Part shown: positions 8,251 through 16,564 of the stretch, piece after piece
Layout of the letters: every line of letters starts with the position of its first letter
Numbering within the stretch: the stretch's first letter is position 1
Assembly (NCBI RefSeq): GCF_020524045.1
Contig: NZ_JAIVKL010000017.1
Location: 40,379 to 104,378, forward strand
Length of the DNA: 64,000 nt
Direction of reading: 5' to 3'
DNA from: Metabacillus litoralis
GTDB lineage: Bacteria; Bacillota; Bacilli; Bacillales; Bacillaceae
Translations under genes and position numbers: made by a program
Notes under the pieces: generated by a model
Told to the model about the DNA's origin: nothing
What the model saw: the letters and a program-made list of their open reading frames with translations, nothing else
Databases searched by the model: none

Positions 8251-11200
8251 TTGAGTGACAAAGCTAGGCAACTGTTTGAATATTTGTTAGCGGTCAATAA
8301 CTTACGATTTAAAGTTATCCGTGATTTTAAGGAATATGATAAAAATTGGACTAAATCTGCTCTAGAAGAATATGGTGATGGAGTATATTTAATGGGAACA
8401 GGAGAAGATGAGGAAGCAATTATTGAGATTCATAGACAAAAGTTCACTGAAGCAATTCTGACTCCTCCACATCCTGACAAATCCATTAGGGAATGGATTA
8501 CATATTCGTATAATAAAGAAACTCAACCTCCAAAAATCCCTGCTCCGAAAGTGGTGATACAAGGGACCGATGAGGTAGAAATACGTTTTGATGAAGATTC
8601 AAGTAGGTTAAAGTTATTTAATAATTGGAAAGTAGCGTGGAGTGACTGGGCAGCGGAAATTTCTCGGATGAAAAAGGTCCAAACTTTGTATGAACTATTT
8701 TTCAGAATTAATCAAGATTTTCAAGTTGAAGGTGAAGGACTTGAATTACTACTAGGAAAAACAATCTTTACGTGGAAGCAAGAAGTTGATTCTATATTAC
8801 ACCCTCTATTTACGACAAAAATGGATATTGAACTTGATACTGATAAAGGTATTATAGTTGTTAAACCAACTAATCAAGGATACAAACTTGAACTGAATAT
8901 ACTTAGTGGCATCCCACTTCCAAATATGGAAGAGATTCAGAATATAGGCAGAATAGCACGATATAGAGATGTATTTGAAGAAGATGTGCATGACTTATCT
9001 ACCCAATTTATGCAAGTAATTGATGCAAGTGGTCGTGCCGCTATAAAAGGTGAACCTATTCATCCTTCAAAGGATGCTATAGGTCACTTAAATGAATATG
9101 TAATTATTCTAAGACGAAAAGACAATCAGGTTTTACAAAAAGATTTAGAACAAATCATTGAGTCTATGCAAGAAGAGGGATATGAGGCACCAGCAACAGT
9201 TGAGTCTATTGTTGGAAATGAAGTGCAAATAGATGAAAGTGTGAATAACAATAAATGGGATAAAGTAGCTACAGACTTATATTTCCCTCTTGCTGCTAAT
9301 GAAGAACAAAAGGAAATTGCCAGAAGGCTGTCAAGTAACTTTGGTTTGACAGTACAAGGACCTCCAGGGACAGGTAAAACTCATACGATTGCCAATATTG
9401 TTTCTCATTTACTAGCGCACGGAAAGAAAATTCTTATTACAAGCCAAAAGGAAAATCCTTTAAAAGTTCTTAAAGAAAAAATTCCTGAAGAAATACGTGA
9501 TTTATGTGTACCCGTCCTAGGTGGAGGAAGAGATTCTCTAAGAGAAATTGAAAAATCTATACGTACAATTTCAGATAAACTTGGAAATACATCTATTGAA
9601 AAGTTAGAAGCAGAGATTGCAAGAAATAAAGACGAATTAGATAGTAGTCGAAGAAAAGAGGCGAAATTTAAACATCAGTTATTGGAATATAGCAAAAGTG
9701 AAAAAACAGAAATTGAGTACAAAGGTAATTCCATCAACAAAGCAAATACTGCCCAAATGTTGACTGATGAATCACTAGATTATCATTGGATTTTAGATAA
9801 AGTGGGATTGAATTCTGAATTCCCTTTATCAGAAGAAGAATTTAAGACTCTTTGGGAACTTAGAGGCTCATTAGAAGAAAAGGACCTTTATTTAAAGGGT
9901 ACAGTTCTTCCAGATATCCATTTATTAAAAAGCCCGGAAGAAATGAAAAAGTGGCTTTCAAACGGTAAAGATTTAAAACATAAATATGATAAAGCTATTT
10001 TTCATACTAATAAAATTCAATTTCCTCATGATAAGGCATATGCTGAAAAGATAAACATAGAGCTTTCAAGAATCTTGGAATACAAGGATTGCTTTAAAGA
10101 AGGAACTGCGCTACAGAAAATACTTGATGACTACCTAGCTGGTGATTCTCGAAAAGAACGATGGACCTCTTTCTTTAGTGGAATTAAAGAAAAGAATAAA
10201 GAAATGGTATCTATTCACAAAACCATTATTAATCACGACATTACGCTCCCCAACAAACCAGACTTTGAATTAGAATCAGATATTTATATTTATGGGGAAC
10301 GCCTAAGAGCCAACAAGAAACCAAATGCTATATTTGCCTTAACCAAGGGAAAGAATGCGAAATATTTATGGGAAGCACCAATTATAAATGGTCAGCCAAT
10401 TAGAACGTATGAAGAAATTGAAATACTGCAACAACATCTTCTTTTAAAAAAGAAAAAAGCGGAAGCAGTTCGCACTTGGAACGCTAATGTTGATGAAATT
10501 AGTGGAAGTCCAATCGATATCGAGGATAAACGTCTTTTTAGTACGCTTGACAAAGCAATTGAGTCCTATGAGAAAACAATGCGCTTAGGAGCTTTAGTAG
10601 AAGGTTTCATCCAAACCTCAAAACGTCTATTACTGAACAATTCAAACTGGCTAAGTTACAATTTTTATGTAGAGCTTAAATCAACAACTAATTACCTATA
10701 TGATGTTCTTAACTACCAAGAGTGGGAAAGAGAGTACAATTTATATAGAGACACATTAATGCAACTATTAAAAGAAAAAGAAATACACCCTATTGTACAA
10801 TCATTTCTTAATATATTAAATGAGAAAGATGAATCTAGATGGGCATCCGTACTTGAAGAATTGACTTATTTAATGAATAAGAAAGAAAAAGTAACAAAAT
10901 ACTTTGATTTGTTAACACAACTTGAGGGAACTGCTCCTAAATCAGCAGCTATGGTGGTTGATTTACTCTCTAAAGAAGTACCGATTCCTCAAGAAGTTCA
11001 TAAGTCTTGGGAACTAAAATCTTTATATGATTGGATGACAGAAAATCAAGATGTTGAAGCAGAACGAATAGAAAACAACATCAAAGCTGAACAAGATTAT
11101 CAAAAAAAATTAATTATTTCAATAGTGTCAAATTCTACTTGGTTAAATCAAATTAACCGAATAACTGAATCACAAAAGAGAGCCCTTGTAGCTTGGAAAA

Positions 11201-12549
11201 ACTTTATAAAGCGTTATGGTAAAGGGACAGGTAATAACAAGCGATATTTAGCAGATGCGCGTAAAGAAATGGAAAATGCTCAATCAGCAATTCCTGTTTG
11301 GATTATGCCAGTCAATCAAGTGATTGAGAACTTCCCGATTTATAACGATAAGTTTGATGTCATTATTTTTGATGAAAGTAGTCAATGCGATATTATGTCA
11401 GTTCCTGTGCTATTACGAGGTGAAAAGATTGTAGTTGTAGGTGATGATGAACAAATAAGTCCTTATGGAATTGGAACAAAAGACTCTGAAATTGAAGAAT
11501 TGATACAACGTTATCTAGAAGGAGTACCAAACAAGCGGTTGTTTGACCATAAAATATCTCTTTACGAAATCGCAGACCAAATCTTCCCTAAAAGTGGTAG
11601 ATTAATGTTAAAAGAACATTTTAGATGTGTACCTGAAATCATACAGTTTTCGAATGACCTTAGCTATGGAGGGCAAATGGTTCCTTTAAGACTTCCATTT
11701 GAAGATGAAAAAATAGAGCCTCCAGTAGTTGCGATTAAAGTTGAAGATGGTTATGCCACGGAAGGAAGTTCTATTGTAAATGTTCCAGAAGCTGATAAAA
11801 TCGTTGAAGACATTGAAATGATAATTGCAGACCCATTGTATGAAAAACAATCAATAGGTGTGATAGCATTACAAGGAAATAAACAAGCAGCTCTTATTGA
11901 GAATAAAATACGTGAGAGAATATCCGAAAGTGAATTTGTGAAAAGAAAAATAATTTGCGGAAATGCATACAGCCTCCAAGGAGACGAAAGAGATATTATA
12001 TTCTTATCAATGGTGGTTTCTGGGAACAGAAGATTTGTTGCTATGACAAAGAAAGACCAACAACAATCCTTTAATGTAGCTGCAAGTAGAGCAAAAAATC
12101 AAATGAGACTGTATCATTCAGTAGAGTTAGATGAATTGAAGAAAGACTGTTATCGATACCAGTTATTAAGCTATTGTAAAAATCCAGCAAGAGTAAATGA
12201 AATAGTTGAAAACTTGGAAGAAAAATGTGACTCTCCATTTGAGATTGAAGTATTACGTATGATTGTAGCAAAAGGATATAAAGTTCAACCTCAAGTTAAA
12301 GTAGGAAATTACCGTATTGATTTAGTTATTGAAGGAATCAGAGACCGTCTTGCTGTAGAATGTGATGGTGAGAAGTGGCACGGTCCTGAAAAATGGGAAG
12401 AGGATATGCAACGTCAATATGACTTAGAACGGGCAGGTTGGAAGTTCTGGAGAGTTAGAGGCAGAGAGTTTTATTACAACAAAACTAAGTCACTCGAAAG
12501 TTTATGGAAAAAGTTAGAGGAAATAGGAATAGAGAAGATTGATAATTAA
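8251..12549 (+). CDS. SF1 helicase with C-terminal Vsr/DUF559-like nuclease domain
   Basis: This 1432-aa protein is a DNA2/Upf1-type superfamily 1 helicase fused to a PD-(D/E)XK nuclease. Walker A is GPPGTGKTHTIANIV near residue 370, Walker B DVIIFDESSQCD near 1035, motif III VVVGDDEQISPYG, motif V SLQGDERDIIFLS, and motif VI FNVAASRAKNQM near 1275. A long charged, coiled-coil-like insertion (about 440-960) separates the two halves of the motor. The final 100 residues contain YRIDLVIEG and LAVECDGEKWHG, the Vsr/REase_MTES_1575-like active site. Such stand-alone fusions are typical of phage-defence loci. The TTG start at 8251 has AGAGGTG 7 bases upstream. It has its own terminator, so it seems to be a single-gene unit. 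The exact defence family is not assigned. Confidence 0.85.
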   Translation: MSDKARQLFEYLLAVNNLRFKVIRDFKEYDKNWTKSALEEYGDGVYLMGTGEDEEAIIEIHRQKFTEAILTPPHPDKSIREWITYSYNKETQPPKIPAPKVVIQGTDEVEIRFDEDSSRLKLFNNWKVAWSDWAAEISRMKKVQTLYELFFRINQDFQVEGEGLELLLGKTIFTWKQEVDSILHPLFTTKMDIELDTDKGIIVVKPTNQGYKLELNILSGIPLPNMEEIQNIGRIARYRDVFEEDVHDLSTQFMQVIDASGRAAIKGEPIHPSKDAIGHLNEYVIILRRKDNQVLQKDLEQIIESMQEEGYEAPATVESIVGNEVQIDESVNNNKWDKVATDLYFPLAANEEQKEIARRLSSNFGLTVQGPPGTGKTHTIANIVSHLLAHGKKILITSQKENPLKVLKEKIPEEIRDLCVPVLGGGRDSLREIEKSIRTISDKLGNTSIEKLEAEIARNKDELDSSRRKEAKFKHQLLEYSKSEKTEIEYKGNSINKANTAQMLTDESLDYHWILDKVGLNSEFPLSEEEFKTLWELRGSLEEKDLYLKGTVLPDIHLLKSPEEMKKWLSNGKDLKHKYDKAIFHTNKIQFPHDKAYAEKINIELSRILEYKDCFKEGTALQKILDDYLAGDSRKERWTSFFSGIKEKNKEMVSIHKTIINHDITLPNKPDFELESDIYIYGERLRANKKPNAIFALTKGKNAKYLWEAPIINGQPIRTYEEIEILQQHLLLKKKKAEAVRTWNANVDEISGSPIDIEDKRLFSTLDKAIESYEKTMRLGALVEGFIQTSKRLLLNNSNWLSYNFYVELKSTTNYLYDVLNYQEWEREYNLYRDTLMQLLKEKEIHPIVQSFLNILNEKDESRWASVLEELTYLMNKKEKVTKYFDLLTQLEGTAPKSAAMVVDLLSKEVPIPQEVHKSWELKSLYDWMTENQDVEAERIENNIKAEQDYQKKLIISIVSNSTWLNQINRITESQKRALVAWKNFIKRYGKGTGNNKRYLADARKEMENAQSAIPVWIMPVNQVIENFPIYNDKFDVIIFDESSQCDIMSVPVLLRGEKIVVVGDDEQISPYGIGTKDSEIEELIQRYLEGVPNKRLFDHKISLYEIADQIFPKSGRLMLKEHFRCVPEIIQFSNDLSYGGQMVPLRLPFEDEKIEPPVVAIKVEDGYATEGSSIVNVPEADKIVEDIEMIIADPLYEKQSIGVIALQGNKQAALIENKIRERISESEFVKRKIICGNAYSLQGDERDIIFLSMVVSGNRRFVAMTKKDQQQSFNVAASRAKNQMRLYHSVELDELKKDCYRYQLLSYCKNPARVNEIVENLEEKCDSPFEIEVLRMIVAKGYKVQPQVKVGNYRIDLVIEGIRDRLAVECDGEKWHGPEKWEEDMQRQYDLERAGWKFWRVRGREFYYNKTKSLESLWKKLEEIGIEKIDN

Positions 12550-12568
12550 TGAATATTCATTGACTTAT

Positions 12569-12606
12569 AAAAATGGAACTTCCAAATTTGTGGAGATTCC
12601 ATTTTT
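12569..12606 (+). terminator. Terminator of the helicase-nuclease gene
   Basis: AAAAATGGAA and TTCCATTTTT arms surround a TTTG-containing loop just after the stop codon. It could act on both strands. Confidence 0.8.
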
Positions 12607-12614
12607 GTAATATT

Positions 12615-12658
12615 TGCTTGTTAAACTAACGCACCCGTTACTTAAATAACAATTAGCT
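12615..12658. repeat. Cassette-separating repeat A (short form)
   Basis: It contains CTTGTTAAACTAACGCACCCGTTA with only one core pair. It ends at the stop codon of the minus-strand gene beginning at 12659 and marks the left end of the array. Confidence 0.7.
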
Positions 12659-13273
12659 CTAATTAACCTTACAACAATTTAATAACTTTGATATTAACTC
12701 TGGTCTTTTTTTATACCTAAAAGCAAAAACATCTTGAATAGTTAGAATTGCATACCAAGAACTTTCAGATTGTCCAGTTAAAATAGGTCTATCATAAATC
12801 AAACCAATTTTTAGTCTTTTATCTGCATTGATTGATTTCGATAATTCCTTATAAATCTTATTCATTCTATCTTCATCAAATATACCTTCAATAGCTATCT
12901 TTCCATAAATCCCATCCCACCAAGCTAAAAAGGACTTAACACTTTCTAAATATCCGAATACACCTATTTCATTATTCTCAAACAATTTTTGAAATAAAGC
13001 TTTATCAAAATCTAATATTCCATTATGGACATACATACCACTAAGATAGTTGTTATTTAATGTTTCTTCCCAAACTTCTCTATATGTCTGTTCAAATTCT
13101 CCATTTAAAAGCCCCCACTTTGAACTATCAACATATGGAAATAAAGGGGTTTCTCTATCTTGATTTCTACTGTTCAGAAATATGTTTTGAACATATATTA
13201 AATAATTTAATGAGTAAGGTGCGTTTACTTCTATTTCAAATCCACTATTTACTTCTTCTTGATTATCCTCCAT
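12659..13273 (-). CDS. Hypothetical protein, 204 aa (array gene 1)
   Basis: I do not recognise this protein. It is acidic and soluble-looking, with no signal peptide or membrane segment. It is rich in aromatic residues (SFLAWWDGIYGK, SSWYAILTIQDVFAF). The pattern of an N-terminal helical half with a C-terminal strand-rich half is similar to the unknown globular proteins often found in immunity-protein or cassette settings, but this is only an impression. A reasonable start ATG is preceded by GGGAGAAATG-like sequence. It is flanked by repeat A at its 3' end and repeat B upstream, like the other single-gene units of the array. No frameshift is visible. Confidence 0.75.
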   Translation of the reverse strand: MEDNQEEVNSGFEIEVNAPYSLNYLIYVQNIFLNSRNQDRETPLFPYVDSSKWGLLNGEFEQTYREVWEETLNNNYLSGMYVHNGILDFDKALFQKLFENNEIGVFGYLESVKSFLAWWDGIYGKIAIEGIFDEDRMNKIYKELSKSINADKRLKIGLIYDRPILTGQSESSWYAILTIQDVFAFRYKKRPELISKLLNCCKVN

Positions 13274-13291
13274 AAAAACATTTCTCCCTCA

Positions 13292-13390
13292 ATTATTTTG
13301 TTGCACTAAACTGCCACGTTAGCGAAAAAGCGACTGCCTCTTGTTCAGCAATCACTACCCTTTAGTTTAAGTTCATTTCTTCACAATCTC
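13292..13390. repeat. Cassette-separating repeat B (long form)
   Basis: The left core GCACTAAACTGCCACGTTAG and the right core ACCCTTTAGTTTAAGT ... TTCACAA are separated by about 40 variable bases. The right end abuts the 3' end of the VOC gene. Confidence 0.8.
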
Positions 13391-13850
13391 AAGTTATTCC
13401 AACTAAATTTTCCCAGTCCTTAAATGACAACTTTTCCGTAATATGTTTTAATTCATTAGGAACTTCAATATAACACATCAATTCTAAACTATTTCCATCT
13501 GGGTCATTAAAGTAAACCGAAGCATTTCCTTGATTTGGTCTTACAAAAGGCTCTATCGATGTTCTTCTTCCAAAAGGAACAGGTTCAACTTGGATGGACT
13601 CAAGCCATTCTAAGGAATCTTGTAAATCCTCATATGTAACTCGAAAAGCAGTATGCCTCAAAGAAGGGTGGTATGTAGTTTGGTACTCCTTCCCTTCCCA
13701 CAATCCTAACCAACTTTTTCCTTCCCCTATCCATAAGAATACGGTGTCTTCGTCACGCCAAGCGAATTCTAAACCTAATTTTCGGTAAAATCCAATTGAA
13801 ATTTCTAAATTTTTCACAGGTAAATGTGATTCATATAAACCCTTTATCAT
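13389..13850 (-). CDS. VOC family (glyoxalase/bleomycin resistance-like) protein
   Basis: The 153-aa product has the paired beta-alpha-beta-beta-beta modules of the vicinal oxygen chelate superfamily. It begins LYESHLPVKNLEISIGFYRKLGLEF, with the first metal-ligand-type histidine, and continues to FLWIGEGKSWLGLW. The second module has HTAFRVTYEDL and ends VYFNDPDGNSLELMCY, where DPDGN and the terminal Glu are family hallmarks. Substrate cannot be told. I chose the ATG at 13850 since AAAGGGATGGGAG precedes it; an ATG 9 bases earlier or the one at 13889 would add residues unlike the family. It is a single-gene unit of the array with repeat B at its 3' end. VOC genes are frequent cargo of integron-like arrays. 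Confidence 0.88.
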   Translation of the reverse strand: MIKGLYESHLPVKNLEISIGFYRKLGLEFAWRDEDTVFLWIGEGKSWLGLWEGKEYQTTYHPSLRHTAFRVTYEDLQDSLEWLESIQVEPVPFGRRTSIEPFVRPNQGNASVYFNDPDGNSLELMCYIEVPNELKHITEKLSFKDWENLVGIT

Positions 13851-13910
13851 TTCTCCCATCCCTTTTTTGTATAATTTTTTCAATCTCAAATTTTATCTTA
13901 AAAAATCTCT

Positions 13911-14027
13911 TCTCCACTATAATGCTCCTATAGTTTAACATTAATTTCCTTTTTATTAGCATAGAAAGAATGCCCCTGTCTTATTGCAGGAGCGCACCCG
14001 ATACTTTAAGTACATTAGTTCACAAAG
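13911..14027. repeat. Cassette-separating repeat C (long form)
   Basis: Left core CCACTATAATGCTCCTATAG, a middle hairpin with CCCCTG and GCAGGAG arms, and right core GCGCACCCGATACTTTAAGT ending TTCACAAAG. It lies 18 bases past the 3' end of the next minus-strand gene. Confidence 0.8.
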
Positions 14028-14045
14028 TAAATTTAACAAGAATTA

Positions 14046-14261
14046 TTACATTTTTCCATTCTCAATCCAATACCAGATTCGGATACTTCCTAATACAGAC
14101 CCTACAAAAAGCAGAAATAAAATAAAAATCCAAAGTGACATCATGCCAATTTCATTAATATCTTTTGCATTAACAGCGACAAAAATCAATGCACCTATAA
14201 ACATTAGATAAAAGAATACATTAGGTATTATCCAAGCAATCCTTAATTTTTTGTTCTGCAA
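14046..14261 (-). CDS. Small two-helix membrane protein (array gene 3)
   Basis: The product is a 71-aa protein with two hydrophobic segments, VFFYLMFIGALIFVAV and IFILFLLFVGSVLGSIRIW, separated by a short polar loop (NAKDINEIGM). I do not recognise the family. I chose the TTG start at 14261, giving MQNKKLRIAW, because GAAAGGGGCGACAT lies just upstream on the minus strand. The longer frame from an ATG at 14312 would add 17 residues containing the ribosome site itself. It sits between repeats C and D as one unit of the array. Confidence 0.65.
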   Translation of the reverse strand: MQNKKLRIAWIIPNVFFYLMFIGALIFVAVNAKDINEIGMMSLWIFILFLLFVGSVLGSIRIWYWIENGKM

Positions 14262-14361
14262 AATGTCGCCCCTTTCACAAAAACTCCTCACAAATTTGGT
14301 TGAGGTTAACATATATTATTCCACAATATGATTCGATTGCGGAATAAAGGCTAATATTAAC

Positions 14362-14470
14362 TGTTCTACAATCCTGCTTCGTTAGCTTAATAACTTCAAC
14401 AAAAAAGGGACTTATCCTTCTTCAAGATAGGCACCCGTTAGTTGAACAAGGACAGCAATTCCTTATTCAA
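14362..14470. repeat. Cassette-separating repeat D (long form)
   Basis: Left core GTTCTACAATCCTGCTTCGT, a middle hairpin (AAGGGA with TCCTT), and right core GGCACCCGTTAGTTGAACAA. It precedes the 3' end of the kinase gene by 17 bases. Confidence 0.75.
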
Positions 14471-14487
14471 GGAAAATCCACTTTAGT

Positions 14488-15024
14488 TCAATTAGCATTT
14501 AGATAATCTAAGACAATATCAACTCTTTCATTGACTGTATAATCACCTTCAATTTTTAATATTGGACAAGGTAAGTCTGCCATCCAATGTTCGTGTAAAG
14601 ATTTACTTCTAACTTCTAATCCCGCACTATCATATAAAGATGCCCACTCTAAAAATGTTTTCGATTGTTCATATTTACTACCACCAGCTAATATTTCATT
14701 TCCATAACGTTGAAATTCCCTCTGTTGTAACCTTTCAAGCCTTATATCTTGCGGAATCCATAAGAATATTACAAGGTCAAAATAACTTTTAAAGTTATCA
14801 CCCCAACCACACACTGCACCAGAAAGAATATAATTCTCATAAAGTGATAAATCTTTTTCAAGCATACTTCTTCGTTCAGGTACTTCACTTTGCTTAGTGA
14901 ATTTAGTTGTCCAAAAATAATCATCGGTATCAAGGTATATATGAGGTAAAACTATTGATAATGAAGAGCCAAGTGTTGAAGTTCCAGACCCTGAAGCTCC
15001 CATTATATGAATTCGTTTTTTCAT
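14488..15024 (-). CDS. P-loop nucleoside/adenylate kinase-like ATPase
   Basis: This 178-aa protein resembles small AAA_18/adenylate-kinase-like phosphotransferases. The phosphate-binding loop at residues 9-17 reads GASGSGTST, with Thr where Walker A normally has Lys; I recall related bacterial proteins with GASGAGVTT-type loops, so this may be a family trait. Other features are LDTDDYFWT (substrate/Mg region), LFIWIP-like LVIFLWIPQDIRLERLQQRE (LID-type arginines) and a C-terminal ILKIEGDYTVNERV strand and helix. The ATG at 15024 has an AGGAGGAGAAC site; the upstream ATG at 15051 does not. Repeat D is at the 3' end and E upstream. Substrate is unknown. Confidence 0.78.
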   Translation of the reverse strand: MKKRIHIMGASGSGTSTLGSSLSIVLPHIYLDTDDYFWTTKFTKQSEVPERRSMLEKDLSLYENYILSGAVCGWGDNFKSYFDLVIFLWIPQDIRLERLQQREFQRYGNEILAGGSKYEQSKTFLEWASLYDSAGLEVRSKSLHEHWMADLPCPILKIEGDYTVNERVDIVLDYLNAN

Positions 15025-15068
15025 TGTTCTCCTCCTTAAATACTTATTCATAACTTAAAATTCACTAT

Positions 15069-15170
15069 GCTTCTTCCATTCTGCTGCCAATTACTTCAAC
15101 AAGAAAAAGCTAATCTCCTTCTTGAAGTTTAGCTCACCGTTAGCTATATGAAGCGAAATGCAATTTATCC
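15069..15170. repeat. Cassette-separating repeat E (long form)
   Basis: Left core CTTCCATTCTGCTGCCAATTA, a middle hairpin of AGCTAA and TTAGCT, and right core GCTCACCGTTAGCT. It is a divergent copy, 9 bases from the 3' end of the next gene. Confidence 0.7.
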
Positions 15171-15178
15171 ACTTTATT

Positions 15179-15667
15179 CTAAAAATTCCCATTTTCTTTT
15201 TTTGACTTTCTTAAATTGTCAAGGCGAAGATAAATATAGCTAATTAATAATCCAATAATAAATCCACCTATTATTGCAACTCCACCCCACTCAACTATGC
15301 CACGCTTAAAAACATTATGCTGAAGGAAACTTTTCCAATTTTCCCAGAAATAAGTGTCTGAATCTATATTAGAAATGTGTAAATGTGTAATTGATATAAA
15401 AGCTCGGTGTACAGCCATCCATAGGTAGTATGAAACAATGGAGAAAATCCAAGTAATACTACACACAATAGCGGTTTTTATTTTAGACTTAGAATTTTTT
15501 ACTTCAAATAGGGAAATTGGAATAAGTAGCACTAACCATACTCCATAAGTTAAGTATCTACGAAACCCGCTAAACCCAAGTGCACCTGTTAGATAGCTCT
15601 CGAAATAAAAATCAAATATACCAAATAAAATTGCAATAACAATGTAAATCAAATAACGAATATTCAT
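15179..15667 (-). CDS. Four-helix membrane protein, unknown
   Basis: The product is about 162 aa with four predicted membrane segments: YLIYIVIAILFGIFDFYF, YLTYGVWLVLLIPISLF, IVCSITWIFSIVSYYLW, and VAIIGGFIIGLLISYIYL. A charged C-terminal tail follows (RKSKKENGNF). I do not recognise the family. I prefer the ATG at 15667 (MNIRYLI) since GTGGGA lies 7 bases upstream; an ATG at 15688 would add MEKVGYY. It is a single-gene unit of the array, with repeat E at the 3' end and repeat F further upstream. About 110 bp before the start hold a small inverted repeat (TTAATTATCCTGTTATTATT region) of unknown role. Confidence 0.7.
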   Translation of the reverse strand: MNIRYLIYIVIAILFGIFDFYFESYLTGALGFSGFRRYLTYGVWLVLLIPISLFEVKNSKSKIKTAIVCSITWIFSIVSYYLWMAVHRAFISITHLHISNIDSDTYFWENWKSFLQHNVFKRGIVEWGGVAIIGGFIIGLLISYIYLRLDNLRKSKKENGNF

Positions 15668-15780
15668 ATAATATCCCACTTTTTCCATGTATTTAAAAGC
15701 ATCATATTAACAATCAATTAAATTTTACATACCTGTTAATTATCCTGTTATTATTATTTCAAATAATAGGATAATTAACA

Positions 15781-15820
15781 ACCGTTGTTCCACTATACTG
15801 CCCGTTAGTTCAACAAGTAA
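15781..15820. repeat. Cassette-separating repeat F (short form)
   Basis: A single-core copy: GTTGTTCCACTATACTGCCC followed by GTTAGTTCAACAAG. It lies before the only plus-strand gene of the array. Confidence 0.7.
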
Positions 15821-15900
15821 TTTTTTGTAAATAGAATAGGAAAAGACCTCTAAGGGAATTTTAAAAACTAAAATTGAACTAGTTTCAGGAGGTAAAAATA

Positions 15901-16353
15901 ATGAAAAAGCAATCTTTTTTAGGTATATTAATAACTATTCTATATTGCTTATCTTTCGGACAAGTTATTTTGGCAGCTGAAAAAATCCCAATTGAATATC
16001 AAGTAAATACAAACGATGAATTTCCTAATGCTAATGAGTTTTATAAAACCCTGAATTCTAAAGTGTATCAAGAACCTAAAAATGCCACATATGAAATCCG
16101 AAAAAAAACGACCTTTAAAAATGTAATTAATGAAGAACATAATTTTTATAAGAATGTTGGGCGAGAAAAAGAAGAAATGTCTCTTTACTCTCCAGCAATT
16201 CATCCTGACCGGCAGGTTTATTTCTTAGGGTATGCACATACTAAAGGAAAAAAGCACTACACTAAATTTGTTGTACTGGATGCTAAAACGAAGGATACAC
16301 TTTACGGTGGAGAAACTATGGAAGTTCCAAAGTTTGAAACATTCCCATTTTAA
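15901..16353 (+). CDS. Secreted hypothetical protein, 150 aa (array gene 6)
   Basis: This protein has a clear Sec signal peptide: a Lys-rich start, a hydrophobic core GILITILYCLSFGQVILA, and a likely cleavage after ILAAE. The mature part of about 125 residues is polar with mixed strands and two Lys-rich stretches. No family is recognised. The ATG has an excellent CAGGAGG site 8 bases upstream. It is the only array gene on the plus strand. It carries its own terminator right after the stop, then repeat G. An extracellular or wall-associated role is likely. Confidence 0.8.
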   Translation: MKKQSFLGILITILYCLSFGQVILAAEKIPIEYQVNTNDEFPNANEFYKTLNSKVYQEPKNATYEIRKKTTFKNVINEEHNFYKNVGREKEEMSLYSPAIHPDRQVYFLGYAHTKGKKHYTKFVVLDAKTKDTLYGGETMEVPKFETFPF

Positions 16354-16386
16354 CCAAGAGGCAATGTTCCTCTTGGTTTATTTTTG
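16352..16386 (+). terminator. Terminator of the secreted-protein gene
   Basis: AACCAAGAGG and CCTCTTGGTT form a perfect hairpin followed by TATTTTTG, overlapping the stop codon. Confidence 0.9.
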
Positions 16387-16399
16387 TAGAAGAAAATCC

Positions 16400-16490
16400 C
16401 TTGTTCAACTAAACTGCTCCAATAGTGAAATAAGCGTTTCTACTTGTTCCAGAAACGCACCCTATAGTTTAAGTGCAATTGTTCACAAAT
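16400..16490. repeat. Cassette-separating repeat G (long form)
   Basis: Left core TTGTTCAACTAAACTGCTCC, a strong middle hairpin of GCGTTTCT and AGAAACGC, and right core GCACCCTATAGTTTAAGTGC ending TTCACAAAT. This is one of the clearest full copies. Confidence 0.85.
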
Positions 16491-16564
16491 CATAAACTTG
16501 CAATATGTTGTGTCAATACATCTTTCAGCTTAATAACTTTAGAAATACAGCTACAAAGGTATTT

